Below, in pieces: positions 50,993 to 59,558 of a DNA stretch of 64,000 nt; within the stretch, counting starts at the first letter, position 1; each line of letters starts with the position of its first letter. Origin of the DNA: CATQHD01 sp965243165 (GTDB lineage Bacteria; Actinomycetota; Acidimicrobiia; Spongiisociales; Spongiisociaceae); assembly GCA_965243165.1 (NCBI GenBank), contig OZ251535.1, forward strand, positions 248,001 to 312,000, given 5' to 3'. The notes below the pieces were generated by a model, which saw only the letters and a list, made by a program, of their open reading frames with translations, was not told the origin of the DNA and did no database searches. Made by a program: the position numbers and the translations under genes.

Positions 50993-51778
50993 ATGGGCAG
51001 GCTCGACGACAAGGTAGCGGTGGTCACCGGATCATCGAGGGGGCTCGGGGAGGGGATCGCCCGCCGGCTGGCCGCCGAGGGGGCGGCCGTGGTGTGCGCA
51101 GACGTGCTGGACGCCTCCGAGGTGGCCGCCTCGCTGCCCGCGGCGCCGTCGGGCGCTCCGGCCAAGGCCCTCCACCTGGATGTCACCGACAACGATGCGG
51201 TGGTGGAGGCCCTGGGGGAGGTGGCCGTCGAGTACGGCAGCCTCGACATCCTCGCCAACAACGCCGGGGTGGCCCAGCCCATCCTCGAAATGATCGACAC
51301 CCCCGACGACGTGATCGACAAGGTGTTCGCGGTGAACGTGCGGGGGTTGATCAACTGCTCGCGGGCCGCCGCCCGCATTATGAAGGAGAACATGTGGGGC
51401 CGGATCATCAACACCGCCTCGCAGACCGGCAAGGCGGCCTGGGCCGGATGGGGCGTCTACTCGGTCTCCAAGTTCGCGGTGGTGGGCATCACCCAGGTCA
51501 TGGCCCTGGAGCTGGCGAGGTACAACATCACCGTCAACGCCGTCTGCCCGGGCACCATGTTCACCGACATGACCAAAACCGGCTTCGGGATGGCCGCCCA
51601 GATGCAGAACCGCGACCGCGACGAGATGCTGGCCGAGCACATCGAGGGCATCCCCATGAAGCGGTTGGGGACGGCGGAGGACATCGGGGCGATGGCCGCT
51701 TTCCTGGCTTCCGACGACGCCCAGTTCACCACCGGCGCCAGCCTCAACCTGACCGGGGGCGAGCAGGTCTTCTTCTGA
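50993..51778 (+). CDS. Short-chain dehydrogenase/reductase
   Basis: A 261-residue classical SDR with full motifs: TGSSRGLGEGIA for cofactor binding, LDVTDND acidic turn, NNAG, a catalytic region NTASQTGKAAW (the usual Ser position), YSVSK, and VCPGTMFTDM. Acidic Asp after the second strand (VVCADVLD) suggests NAD preference. It is the first of four co-directional dehydrogenase or hydrolase genes (to 55178) that may form one catabolic unit. GAAGGAG precedes the ATG. The substrate, a polyol or hydroxy acid, is inference. Confidence 0.9.
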   Translation: MGRLDDKVAVVTGSSRGLGEGIARRLAAEGAAVVCADVLDASEVAASLPAAPSGAPAKALHLDVTDNDAVVEALGEVAVEYGSLDILANNAGVAQPILEMIDTPDDVIDKVFAVNVRGLINCSRAAARIMKENMWGRIINTASQTGKAAWAGWGVYSVSKFAVVGITQVMALELARYNITVNAVCPGTMFTDMTKTGFGMAAQMQNRDRDEMLAEHIEGIPMKRLGTAEDIGAMAAFLASDDAQFTTGASLNLTGGEQVFF

Positions 51779-51837
51779 ACAGGCTCTGAGCGGGGCGGCG
51801 GGCGAAGCGGAAGCCTCGAGTGACTGCGGGTGAGACC

Positions 51838-52938
51838 ATGCGCGCCGCCGTCTACTACGGCGCCAAGGACCTCAGGATCGAGGAGGCCGCGATACCCGAG
51901 CCCGGGCCCGGCGAGCTGCTCCTGGAGGTGCATGCGGCCGGGGTATGCGGCACCGACGCCTCGGAGTGGGACCACGGCCCGATGATGTTCCCGTTGGCGG
52001 AGCGCCACCCCTGGTCGGGCCATCGCGGCCCGATGATCCCCGGCCACGAGTTCGGAGGGCGGGCGGCGGGGCGCGGCCCCGGCGTTGAAGGCTTTCCCGA
52101 CGGCGCCTTGGCGGCCTGCGGCGCGGGGGTGTCGTGCGGGTCGTGCGGGTGGTGCCGGGCGGGCCTGACCAACTTCTGCGGCCGCTACTACACGGTGGGC
52201 CTGCAACGGCACGGGGCGCTGGCGCAGTACGTGACCGCCCCCGCCTCCGTTTGTCTGGAAGTGGGGGAGCTGGGCCTCGACGACGACCGAGCCGCCCTGG
52301 TGCAGCCCATGTCCATCGCCCTCCATTCTTTCCGCCAGGGCGCTCCGGCCCCCGGCGATCCGGCGGCGGTGATCGGGGTGGGGGGCGTGGGGGCCTTCCT
52401 CGTCTATGCGGCGTCGCAGGCGGGGGTGCGGGTGCTGGCCGCCGACCTCGTTCCCGAGCGGCTGGCGGCGGCCGAGGCGCTGGGGGCGGCCCATACGGTG
52501 CTGGTCGACCCGGGCGCGCCCCTCCTTCCCCAGCTGGAGGAGGCCCTCGGCGGCCAGGCGGCGGCGGTCTACGAGGTGACCGGCGCCCCCGCCGTGCTGG
52601 GGGCGGCGCTGGAGCTGGCCAGGCCGCGCGGCCGGGTGGTGGCGGTCGGCCTGGGCGCCGAGCCCGTCCCGGTGGATGTGCGCTCCCTCACCCTGCGGGA
52701 GGTTGCTCTGGTCGGAACCAACGCCCACGTCTTCGCCGCCGACTTCGCCGACGCCGCCCGGTTGATAGCCGCCCGCCCGGAGGGCTGGTCCGACGCGGCG
52801 CCGGCCGCGCTGCCCCTCGACTCGGCGGTGGAGGAAGGGCTGCGCCCCATGGCGGAGGGCCGGGCCGAGCGGATCAAGACCCTGATCGACCCCTGGGCCG
52901 ACCGGATCCGCCCGGCCGGCGGGCCGTCCGGCGGTTGA
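51838..52938 (+). CDS. Zinc-dependent alcohol dehydrogenase (MDR, threonine/sorbitol DH-like)
   Basis: A 366-residue medium-chain dehydrogenase. Catalytic-zinc ligands: Cys in AAGVCGTDASEWD and the His-Glu of MIPGHEFGG. Structural-zinc Cys cluster: SCGSCGWCRAGLTNFC. The Rossmann motif is VIGVGGVGAFLVYAA. ATG 51838 gives the standard N-terminus MRAAVYYGAKDLRIEE; the GTG at 51820 is an alternative. It follows the SDR by 59 bp and probably oxidises a sugar alcohol or similar secondary alcohol. The long insertion around GPMMFPLAERHPWSGHRG before the GHEF motif is typical of the butanediol/sorbitol group. Confidence 0.88.
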   Translation: MRAAVYYGAKDLRIEEAAIPEPGPGELLLEVHAAGVCGTDASEWDHGPMMFPLAERHPWSGHRGPMIPGHEFGGRAAGRGPGVEGFPDGALAACGAGVSCGSCGWCRAGLTNFCGRYYTVGLQRHGALAQYVTAPASVCLEVGELGLDDDRAALVQPMSIALHSFRQGAPAPGDPAAVIGVGGVGAFLVYAASQAGVRVLAADLVPERLAAAEALGAAHTVLVDPGAPLLPQLEEALGGQAAAVYEVTGAPAVLGAALELARPRGRVVAVGLGAEPVPVDVRSLTLREVALVGTNAHVFAADFADAARLIAARPEGWSDAAPAALPLDSAVEEGLRPMAEGRAERIKTLIDPWADRIRPAGGPSGG

Positions 52939-52993
52939 GCCGCCCGGGCGGCCTTCGGTAGGATCGGCCTGACTGCGATCGAAAGGGTCAAGA

Positions 52994-54274
52994 GTGGGCA
53001 TCGACAAGGATCCGCCCCGGCGGCCGTCCGAGTTTCCGGTCGCCACCACGCCCGCGCCGGGGGTGATGGCGGTCGACTGGGAGCAGCGGGTGGACTACGA
53101 CCGGCTGCGGCGGTACCGGCTCGACCGGGCCCGCCGGGCCTTGGAGGAGTCGGAGCTGGGGGCGCTGCTGGTGTTCGACACCGCCAACATCCGCTACCTG
53201 ACCGCAACCCACATCGGGTATTGGGCCTTCAACAAGATGGAGCGGTGGGCGCTGTTGACCCGCACCGGCGAGCCGTGGATATGGGACTTCGGCTCGGCGG
53301 CGAGGGTGCACAAGCAGCAGGCGCCCTGGCTGGTTCCCGAACATTCGGTGGGGGGCAACACCGGTCTGGCCGGGTCGATCGGGCCGGAGACCGGGCTGGT
53401 GGCCAGGGCGGTCCGGGAGATAGGGGACGTTCTCCGCGACGAGGGAGTAGCCGGGATGCCGGTCGGGGTGGACATGGCCGAGACCGAGATGTTCCTGGAG
53501 CTGAGCCGGGCCGGGATCGAGGTGCGCAACGGTCAGCAGACCATGCTGGCCGCCCGCGAGATAAAGAGCCCGGACGAGATAACCCTGCTCACCCAGGCGT
53601 CGGCGATGGTGGACGGCGTCTACCAGGACATCTTCGAGGCGCTCAAGCCGGGGGTGCGGGAATCGGACATCGTGGCCCTCGCCAACCGGCGCCTCTACGA
53701 GATGGGTTCCGAGCACGTGGAGGCCGTCAACTCCATCGCCGGAGAGCGGTGCAGCCCCCATCCCCACGTGTTCTCGGACCGCCTCATCCGCCCCGGCGAC
53801 ACCGCCTACTTCGACATCATCCAGGCCCACAACGGCTACCGGACCTGCTACTACCGGACCTTCGTGGTGGGCCGGGCGACCCAGGCGCAGCGCGACGCCT
53901 ACAGGCAGGCCCGGGAGTGGATCGACGCCTCCATCGCCTTGGTCAAGCCGGGGGTTTCCACCGACGAGATCGCCCGGGTGTGGCCGGAGGCCCAAGAGGT
54001 CGGCTTCCCCGACGAGATGGAGGCCTTCGGGCTGGAGTTCGGCCACGGGGTGGGGCTGTCCGTCCACGAACGCCCGGTGATCAGCCGGCTCAACTCGTTG
54101 GACACCCCCATCGAGCTGAAGGAGGGCATGTTCTTCGCGCTGGAGACCTTCTGCCCCGCCGCCGACGGACGCTCCGCCGCCCGGATCGAAGAGCAGGTGG
54201 TGTGCACGGCCGAGGGGCCCAAAGTGGTCACGCTCTTCCCGGCCGAGGAGCTGATGGTCGCCAATGAGTACTGA
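52994..54274 (+). CDS. M24-fold (Xaa-Pro peptidase/creatinase-like) protein with Asp-to-Cys metal position
   Basis: A 426-residue pita-bread-fold protein. An N-terminal creatinase-like domain (RARRALEESELGALLVFDTANIRYLT split over residues 37-60) precedes the M24 domain. Metal-site comparison: first Asp present in AYFDIIQAHNGY; the second Asp, ten residues later in peptidases, is Cys (YRTCYYRTF); the His of GHGVGLSVHE and Glu of FALETF and EEQVV are present. The change may make a different metal centre or a non-peptidase activity (this fold also hosts creatinase, ectoine hydrolase and DMSP lyase). GTG start. The next gene overlaps by 11 bases. Confidence 0.82.
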   Translation: MGIDKDPPRRPSEFPVATTPAPGVMAVDWEQRVDYDRLRRYRLDRARRALEESELGALLVFDTANIRYLTATHIGYWAFNKMERWALLTRTGEPWIWDFGSAARVHKQQAPWLVPEHSVGGNTGLAGSIGPETGLVARAVREIGDVLRDEGVAGMPVGVDMAETEMFLELSRAGIEVRNGQQTMLAAREIKSPDEITLLTQASAMVDGVYQDIFEALKPGVRESDIVALANRRLYEMGSEHVEAVNSIAGERCSPHPHVFSDRLIRPGDTAYFDIIQAHNGYRTCYYRTFVVGRATQAQRDAYRQAREWIDASIALVKPGVSTDEIARVWPEAQEVGFPDEMEAFGLEFGHGVGLSVHERPVISRLNSLDTPIELKEGMFFALETFCPAADGRSAARIEEQVVCTAEGPKVVTLFPAEELMVANEY

Positions 54275-55178
54275 GCCGCCCGCCGGCAGGAACACGAGGG
54301 TCGGTTTCATCGGGCTGGGCCTGATGGGGCGCCCGATGGCGGCCAACATCGCCGCCGCCGGTTTCCCCCTGTCGGTGTGGAACCGGACCGCCTCCAAGGC
54401 GGAGGCCCTGGCGGAGGAGACCGGGGCCGCGGTCTTCCCTTCGCCCGCGGCGCTGGCCGGGTCGGTGGACGTCCTCATCACCATGGTGGCCGACGGCTCG
54501 GTGCTGACCGGCCTCTACACGGGGGAGGGGCGCATCTGCGGGTCGCTCCGGGCGGGGACCCTCTGCGTCGACATGAGCACGGTCAGCCCGGACGAATCGA
54601 GGCAGACGGCGGCGGCCGTGGAAGCCGCCGGGGGGAGGTTCGTGGACGCCCCCGTCTCCGGCAGCGTGGCGCTGGCCGTCGCCGGGACCCTGACCGTCAT
54701 GGCGGGCGGGCGGGGCGGGGACGTGGAGGCCCTGCGTCCGGTCCTGGAGGCCATGTCGTCGCGCATCTACCGCATGGGCCCGGTCGGCGCCGGGGCGACC
54801 GTCAAGCTGGCGGTCAACTCCATCGTCTACGGCCTCGGGCAGGCGGTGTCGGAAGCCTTGGTGATGGCCGAGTCGGCCGGCCTCGAGCGGGAACAGGTCT
54901 ACGAGGTGTTCGCCAACAGCGCGATAGCCGCCCCCTTCGTGCACTACCGGCGGGAGGCCTTTCTGCACCCGGACGAAGTGCCCCCCGCCTTCCGGATGGT
55001 CCTCGCCAAGAAAGACCTCGACCTGGCCCTGGCGCTGGCGGAGTCGGCGGGGGCTTCCATGCCGCAGGCCGGGGTCAACCGCTCGGAGCTGATGAAAGCC
55101 ATAGAGGCGGGGTTCGGAGAGGCCGATATGTCGGCGGTGGCCGAGCACCTGCGCGCCCGGCGCCGCGTTCGACCCTGA
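54264..55178 (+). CDS. 3-hydroxyisobutyrate dehydrogenase-family oxidoreductase
   Basis: A 304-residue beta-hydroxyacid dehydrogenase: VGFIGLGLMGRPMAANI cofactor loop, DAPVSGSVALAVAGTL substrate loop, and GAGATVKLAVNSIVYG with the catalytic Lys. KKDLDLALALAES is the C-terminal family block. Known members oxidise 3-hydroxyisobutyrate, tartronate semialdehyde (reverse), or 6-phosphogluconate-like acids. It overlaps the M24-fold gene by 11 bases and lies before the ABC sugar operon, so a hydroxy-acid formed from the imported compound is a reasonable guess. Confidence 0.9.
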   Translation: MSTEPPAGRNTRVGFIGLGLMGRPMAANIAAAGFPLSVWNRTASKAEALAEETGAAVFPSPAALAGSVDVLITMVADGSVLTGLYTGEGRICGSLRAGTLCVDMSTVSPDESRQTAAAVEAAGGRFVDAPVSGSVALAVAGTLTVMAGGRGGDVEALRPVLEAMSSRIYRMGPVGAGATVKLAVNSIVYGLGQAVSEALVMAESAGLEREQVYEVFANSAIAAPFVHYRREAFLHPDEVPPAFRMVLAKKDLDLALALAESAGASMPQAGVNRSELMKAIEAGFGEADMSAVAEHLRARRRVRP

Positions 55179-55196
55179 TCGTTCACGAAGGAACGA
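55179..55196. promoter_or_regulatory. Palindrome upstream of the ABC operon
   Basis: TCGTTC and GAACGA flank six bases (ACGAAG) directly after the previous stop codon, about 105 bp upstream of the binding-protein gene. The dimensions suit a LacI/GntR-type operator. A second inverted repeat, GTCGGC-GG-CCGAC, follows at about 55229. Confidence 0.4.
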
Positions 55197-55301
55197 ACGG
55201 CCGCCTCCTGTTCGGCGCGCTATATTTGTCGGCGGCCGACTTTGGCTGACCAACCACCGCCGAGGGTGCGGCCTTCGGCAGGCGAGAGGGAGGATGATCC
55301 G

Positions 55302-56570
55302 ATGAAGAGAATCAGAGTTGCCGTCGTATTGACGGCGGTCTTGGCGTTGCTGGCTGCGGCCTGCGGCGGCGACACCACAGAGGCGGACGCCGCGGCAGAA
55401 GCCGCCCGCGCCGACGCCGCCGCGGCCCGAGCCGCAGCTGTGGAGGCGGAATCTGCGGTGGCGGCTGCGGAGGCAGAGGCGGCGGAGGCCCAGGCGTCCC
55501 TCGAAGCGGCGGAGGCCGAGATGGAAGCCATGGCAACGGCGTCGGCCGAGGCAATGGATGCCATGGAAGATGCCATGGAAACCGATGCAATGGCGACCGC
55601 GCCGACCGGGCCGCAGACGATCGTTGCTTTCATTCCGACGACCACCAACACCTACATCGCCGAATGGGCCCGCGGCGCCCGTGAAACAGCAGAAAATCTG
55701 GGTTACGAGCTGAAGATCCTGGAGAATCAGTTCGATCAGGCCGAGCAGGACACCCAGGTGCAGCAGGAGCTCGGGGCCGGCGACGAGAGCGTAGTGGCCT
55801 ACGCCTGGTGGCCGTCCGACAACGAAGCCGGGGTGGTTTCACTGCGGTTGCTGTCCGAGACGGGCGTTCCGGTCATCCAGACCAACCAGCTGCCCTACGC
55901 CGGCTCTGAGGAGTATGTGGTCGGGTATGCGGGTGTGAACGACAAACTCAACGGCGAGGTGGCGGCCGATCTGTTGGTGGACGCCCGCAACTACATGAGG
56001 GAAGTCATGGGCGCCGAGCTCAGCAGCCCGGGCGGCAACGCCATAGTGATCGGTTTCGTGGCCGGTTACCAAGCGGGCATCGACCGTTCGGCGGCGGCGC
56101 TTCCGATCCTCGAGTCGGCCGGGATCGACGTGCTCGGTTCGCTCGACGTTGGCTTCGGACCTGCAGAGGGGTACGAAGCGACCAAGCAGTTGGTCGCCGC
56201 CCACCGGAGCGCGGGCATCGACTTGGTGTACGCCCACAACTCGGCGCTGGCCGAAGGGGTCATCCAAGCCTTGGAGGAGGAGGGGTACCACCCCGGCGAG
56301 GACGTGATGGTGGTGGGCGGAACCTGCCACGGGAACCTCGACCACCTCTTGGACGGGACGGAATACGCCACCGGTCTGCAGGCTGCACGGCTCGAAGGAG
56401 TATTCAGCATCAACACCCTCCACCAGTATCTGAGCATGGGCGAGCTGATGAGCTTCAACAACTTCATCCCCAATCCGCCGGTGGTCAGCCCGGTCTACAC
56501 CCCGGGCCGCAACGAAGTCGAGTCGGTCACGGTCGAAGGCTTCGGCGTCGCCGATCTCTGCGTCTACTGA
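55302..56570 (+). CDS. ABC transporter substrate-binding lipoprotein (sugar type)
   Basis: A 422-residue lipoprotein: signal peptide with lipobox LLAAAC (Cys about residue 21), then a roughly 80-residue Ala/Glu-rich helical linker (EAARADAAAARAAAVEAES and similar heptad-like blocks), then a type I periplasmic-binding domain (IVAFIPTTTNTYIAEWARGA, GYELKILENQFDQAEQ, VIQTNQLPYAGSEEYVVGY, FVAGYQAGIDRSA). The long helical spacer is unusual and may lift the domain through the wall. It is first gene of the importer operon with the RbsA-type ATPase and two permeases. GGAGG precedes the ATG. The substrate is a carbohydrate or polyol by family. Confidence 0.88.
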   Translation: MKRIRVAVVLTAVLALLAAACGGDTTEADAAAEAARADAAAARAAAVEAESAVAAAEAEAAEAQASLEAAEAEMEAMATASAEAMDAMEDAMETDAMATAPTGPQTIVAFIPTTTNTYIAEWARGARETAENLGYELKILENQFDQAEQDTQVQQELGAGDESVVAYAWWPSDNEAGVVSLRLLSETGVPVIQTNQLPYAGSEEYVVGYAGVNDKLNGEVAADLLVDARNYMREVMGAELSSPGGNAIVIGFVAGYQAGIDRSAAALPILESAGIDVLGSLDVGFGPAEGYEATKQLVAAHRSAGIDLVYAHNSALAEGVIQALEEEGYHPGEDVMVVGGTCHGNLDHLLDGTEYATGLQAARLEGVFSINTLHQYLSMGELMSFNNFIPNPPVVSPVYTPGRNEVESVTVEGFGVADLCVY

Positions 56571-56583
56571 TCCGTACGGGCCG

Positions 56584-56614
56584 GGGGCGGCGGTTCTGAA
56601 CCGCCGCCCCTTCC
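56584..56614 (+). terminator. Strong hairpin after the binding-protein gene
   Basis: GGGGCGGCGG and CCGCCGCCCC pair around a TTCTGAA loop (partly self-pairing), followed by TTCC. Such hairpins between a binding-protein gene and its transporter genes usually stabilise the upstream mRNA or partly terminate, giving excess binding protein. Confidence 0.7.
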
Positions 56615-56659
56615 GTACTTCGAACATTCGGACGGCGCGCAGCGGCGGGAGGACGTGAT

Positions 56660-57130
56660 ATGACAGCCACCAACCTGTTTCACACGGGGGTGTTGGTTCC
56701 CGACCTGGAGGAGGCGGTCGAGCGGTTCGGCGAGGCGCTGGGCCTCACCTTCAAGCCGCCCGCCGTGGCTCACGTCGACCGCTTCGAGCAGAAGTCGCGG
56801 GTGGAGGAACTCGACCTCCGCATCACCTGGTCCATCGAGGGGCCCCCTTATCTGGAGTTGCTCGAATCCCAAGACAACGACGGCCTCTACGGACGGGCCC
56901 AGGAGGGGCTGCATCACATCGGCCTCTGGGAACCGGACCCCGAAGCCCTCATGGAACGGCTGACGGGCCTCGGCCTGAAGAACGAGGCCGCCCAATACAC
57001 TCCGGAGGGCCGGATATTGGCGGCCTACACCGCGCCGCAGGAGCTGTACGGCACGCGGCTCGAGTTCATCGAAGCCGGCCGCCGCGCCGGTATGGAGGCG
57101 TGGTTGGCGGGGAAGGAATGGCTGGACTGA
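56660..57130 (+). CDS. VOC-superfamily (glyoxalase-like) protein
   Basis: A 156-residue vicinal-oxygen-chelate protein with two beta-alpha-beta-beta-beta modules. Candidate metal ligands are His in LFHTGVLVPDL, Glu in PPYLELLES, His in GLHHIGLW and Glu in TRLEFIEAG, giving the canonical His/Glu/His/Glu arrangement. Members include methylmalonyl-CoA epimerase, glyoxalase I and ring dioxygenases. In a sugar-uptake operon an isomerase or epimerase role is plausible but unproven. Start ATG 56660 with GGGAGG upstream. Confidence 0.85.
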   Translation: MTATNLFHTGVLVPDLEEAVERFGEALGLTFKPPAVAHVDRFEQKSRVEELDLRITWSIEGPPYLELLESQDNDGLYGRAQEGLHHIGLWEPDPEALMERLTGLGLKNEAAQYTPEGRILAAYTAPQELYGTRLEFIEAGRRAGMEAWLAGKEWLD

Positions 57131-57180
57131 TCCGGCGCCCGGCGTAACCTGTCCGCTGACCCTCAGAAAAGGAGGGACCG

Positions 57181-58059
57181 ATTTCCACCCGGTTCGACCT
57201 GTGTGTGCAGCACTTCACCATCGCCGGTTCGCGGGTGGGGGCCGGGGTCGGAACCCCCTCGCCGTGGCCCTTCGAGGTGCGGGTGGAGGCGGCCGCCGCC
57301 GCCGGATACCGGTCGATCGGCCTCGGCGAAGGCGACTACACCGCCATGCGGGGGTCGGGCGCCGCCGACGAGGAACTGCTGGAAATCTTGGACCGGCGCG
57401 GCATGCGGGTGTCGGAGGTCGAGTTCATGTTCGACTGGATGTACGGCGACCGCCGGGCCGAAGAGTCCTCCGCCGGTGCCGAGACCCTTTTCCATATGGC
57501 CGAGGTGTTCCGTCCGAACCATGTAACGATGGGGGATGTGCGCTTCCCGGAGGGGCCCCCGCTTTCCCATGCGGCCGACCGCTTCGGGGCGGTGTGCGAC
57601 CGGTTGGCGCCCTTCGGGGTCAACGCGGTGTTGGAGTTTCTGCCCTGGTCTCCCATTCCCGACCTTCGCACCGCGGGCGAGATCGTCGAGCGGGCGGGCC
57701 GGCCCAACGCCGGGATCGACATCGATACGTGGCATTATTTCCGGGGGCCTTCTCATCAGGGCCAGCTGGCCGAGGTCGATCCGGCCCTCATCTTGGTGGT
57801 CTCCCTCAACGACGGCGGCCCTCCCATCGACGACATGGTGCTGGACACCACCACCCGCCGCCTGCTTCCCGGTGAGGGGGGCTTCGGCTTGGAGGGTTTC
57901 CTGGCCGACCTGGCCGCGGCCGGCGCCCGGCCGATGATGGGAGTGGAGGTGCTGTCGGACCGTCTGCAGAAGATGCATCCCGCCGAATCGGCCCGGCTCT
58001 CCTACGAGGCGGCCGCCGAAGTGTTGCGCCGGGCCGGCTGGCCGGGGAGGGCGGCGTGA
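57181..58059 (+). CDS. Sugar phosphate isomerase/epimerase-like TIM-barrel protein, probable ATT start
   Basis: A 292-residue AP-endonuclease-2-type TIM barrel (xylose isomerase-like). Metal-site landmarks: LEFLPWSPIPD (Glu), GIDIDTWHYFRG (Asp, His), VVSLND (Asp) and GVEVLSD (Glu). The first standard in-frame start is GTG 57205, but the ribosome-binding site AAGGAGG ends just before an ATT at 57181, whose reading adds the N-terminal strand STRFDLCVQHFTI expected for the fold. An in-frame stop at 57157 leaves no ATG, GTG or TTG between. I favour AUU initiation. Its stop overlaps the GTG of the ATPase gene. Confidence 0.82.
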   Translation: MSTRFDLCVQHFTIAGSRVGAGVGTPSPWPFEVRVEAAAAAGYRSIGLGEGDYTAMRGSGAADEELLEILDRRGMRVSEVEFMFDWMYGDRRAEESSAGAETLFHMAEVFRPNHVTMGDVRFPEGPPLSHAADRFGAVCDRLAPFGVNAVLEFLPWSPIPDLRTAGEIVERAGRPNAGIDIDTWHYFRGPSHQGQLAEVDPALILVVSLNDGGPPIDDMVLDTTTRRLLPGEGGFGLEGFLADLAAAGARPMMGVEVLSDRLQKMHPAESARLSYEAAAEVLRRAGWPGRAA

Positions 58060-59558
58060 ACTCCGGCCCCCTGCTCGAGATGCGGGCGGTCTCCAAGTCC
58101 TTCGGATCGATCAGGGCGCTCGACCGGGTGGACTTCGAAGTGCAGAGCGGCGAGGTCATGGCCCTGGTGGGGGAGAACGGCGCCGGCAAGAGCACCTTGG
58201 TGAAGATCCTGGCCGGGATGTACACCCCCGACGAAGGGCGCATCAGCCTGGCGGGCCGCCCGATCGAGTTCAGCGCCGCCTCCCAGTCGGAGCACGCCGG
58301 GATCGCCGTGGTGCAGCAGGAGCTTTCGCTGGTCCCCACCATGTCGGTGGCCGACAACGTCTTTCTGGGCGACACCCGGCGCGGCTGGACCGCCCCGCGG
58401 GCCTTGGCGACGGCGGCCCGCCCTTTCCTGGCGCAGGTGGGTTTGGAAGACCTCGACCCCCTGGGGCGGGTGGAGCGCCTCACGGTGGCCGAGCGCCAGC
58501 TGATCGAAGTGGCCCGCCTGCTGGCCCGGGACGCCCAGGTGCTGATCTTCGACGAGCCCACCGCCGCTCTGGCCGACCGCGAGATCGAGCGGGTGAAGGC
58601 GGTGGTCAGGGCCCTCCGGTCCCGGGGGCGTTCGATCATCTACGTGACCCACCGGCTCGACGAGGTCTTCGACTTGGCGGACCGGGTAACGGTGTTCCGG
58701 GACGGGCGTTCCAACCCCCCGGCGGACACCGGCGGGATAACCCTCGACGAGCTGATCTCGATGATGCTGGGAGGCAGCCTGGCCGCCCTCTTCCCGGAGA
58801 GGGGCGAAGAGGTCTTCGGCGGGGCGGTGCTCGAAGTCAGGGGTCTGCTCACCGACCGGCTGTCCGCCCCCGTCGACCTGGACGTGAGGGCCGGAGAGAT
58901 CGTCGGGCTGGCCGGCCAGCTGGGCAGCGGGGCGGGGGAGACCCTGCGGGCCGCCGCCGGCCATGAGACCCTCCTCGCAGGAACCGTGAAGGCGGGCGGG
59001 GAGATGGTGCGGCCCAACTCCCCCTCGGCGGCGGTCCGCAGCGGGATCGGCTACAGCTCCTCCGACCGGAAGCGGGACGGCATCTTCCTCCAGCGGCCGG
59101 TGGTCGAGAACCTGACCTCCCCCAGCCTCGGCCTGGTGTCAACCGCCGGCTGGCTGCGGCGGAGGACCGAGCGGGCCCTGAGCAGCCGGATCGCCCGCAC
59201 CTTCACCATCGACCGGACCCGGCTGGGGTCGATGGCAGGCGCCTTGAGCGGAGGCAACCAGCAGAAAGTGGCGGTGGGGAAGTGGACGGGGCCCCGGCCC
59301 AAGGTGCTGCTCATCCACGAACCCACCAGGGGGGTGGACGTGGGCGCCCGGGCCGAGATATACAGCCACCTGCGCTCCATCGCCCGCCAGGGCATGGGGA
59401 TCGTCGTCGCTTCGTCGGACAGCCAGGAAGTGCTGGGCATATCGGACACGGTGGCCGCCTTCTTCCGGGGCGCCCGGGTGAGCGTGCGGAACCGCCGCGA
59501 CACCGATTCGGCGCTGCTGACCCGCGAGATCACCCACCCCCAGGAGGGCGGACCATGA
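58056..59558 (+). CDS. Sugar ABC transporter ATP-binding protein (RbsA/XylG type)
   Basis: A 500-residue tandem ATPase. The first domain has Walker A GENGAGKST, Q-loop VVQQELSLVP, signature region LTVAERQLIEVARLL and Walker B LIFDEPTAAL. The second has a degenerate P-loop GQLGSGAGET, signature LSGGNQQKVAVGKW and Walker B LLIHEPTRGVDVG. This pattern is that of monosaccharide importers of the ribose/xylose class. GTG 58056 overlaps the isomerase-like gene's stop by four bases, and the ATG of the next permease overlaps its own stop. Confidence 0.93.
   Translation: MNSGPLLEMRAVSKSFGSIRALDRVDFEVQSGEVMALVGENGAGKSTLVKILAGMYTPDEGRISLAGRPIEFSAASQSEHAGIAVVQQELSLVPTMSVADNVFLGDTRRGWTAPRALATAARPFLAQVGLEDLDPLGRVERLTVAERQLIEVARLLARDAQVLIFDEPTAALADREIERVKAVVRALRSRGRSIIYVTHRLDEVFDLADRVTVFRDGRSNPPADTGGITLDELISMMLGGSLAALFPERGEEVFGGAVLEVRGLLTDRLSAPVDLDVRAGEIVGLAGQLGSGAGETLRAAAGHETLLAGTVKAGGEMVRPNSPSAAVRSGIGYSSSDRKRDGIFLQRPVVENLTSPSLGLVSTAGWLRRRTERALSSRIARTFTIDRTRLGSMAGALSGGNQQKVAVGKWTGPRPKVLLIHEPTRGVDVGARAEIYSHLRSIARQGMGIVVASSDSQEVLGISDTVAAFFRGARVSVRNRRDTDSALLTREITHPQEGGP

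Noticed and set aside
52994..54274. DMSP lyase DddP
   Set aside because: Same fold, but the residues around the metal site and the remembered DddP motifs do not match; only the general M24 fold is supported.
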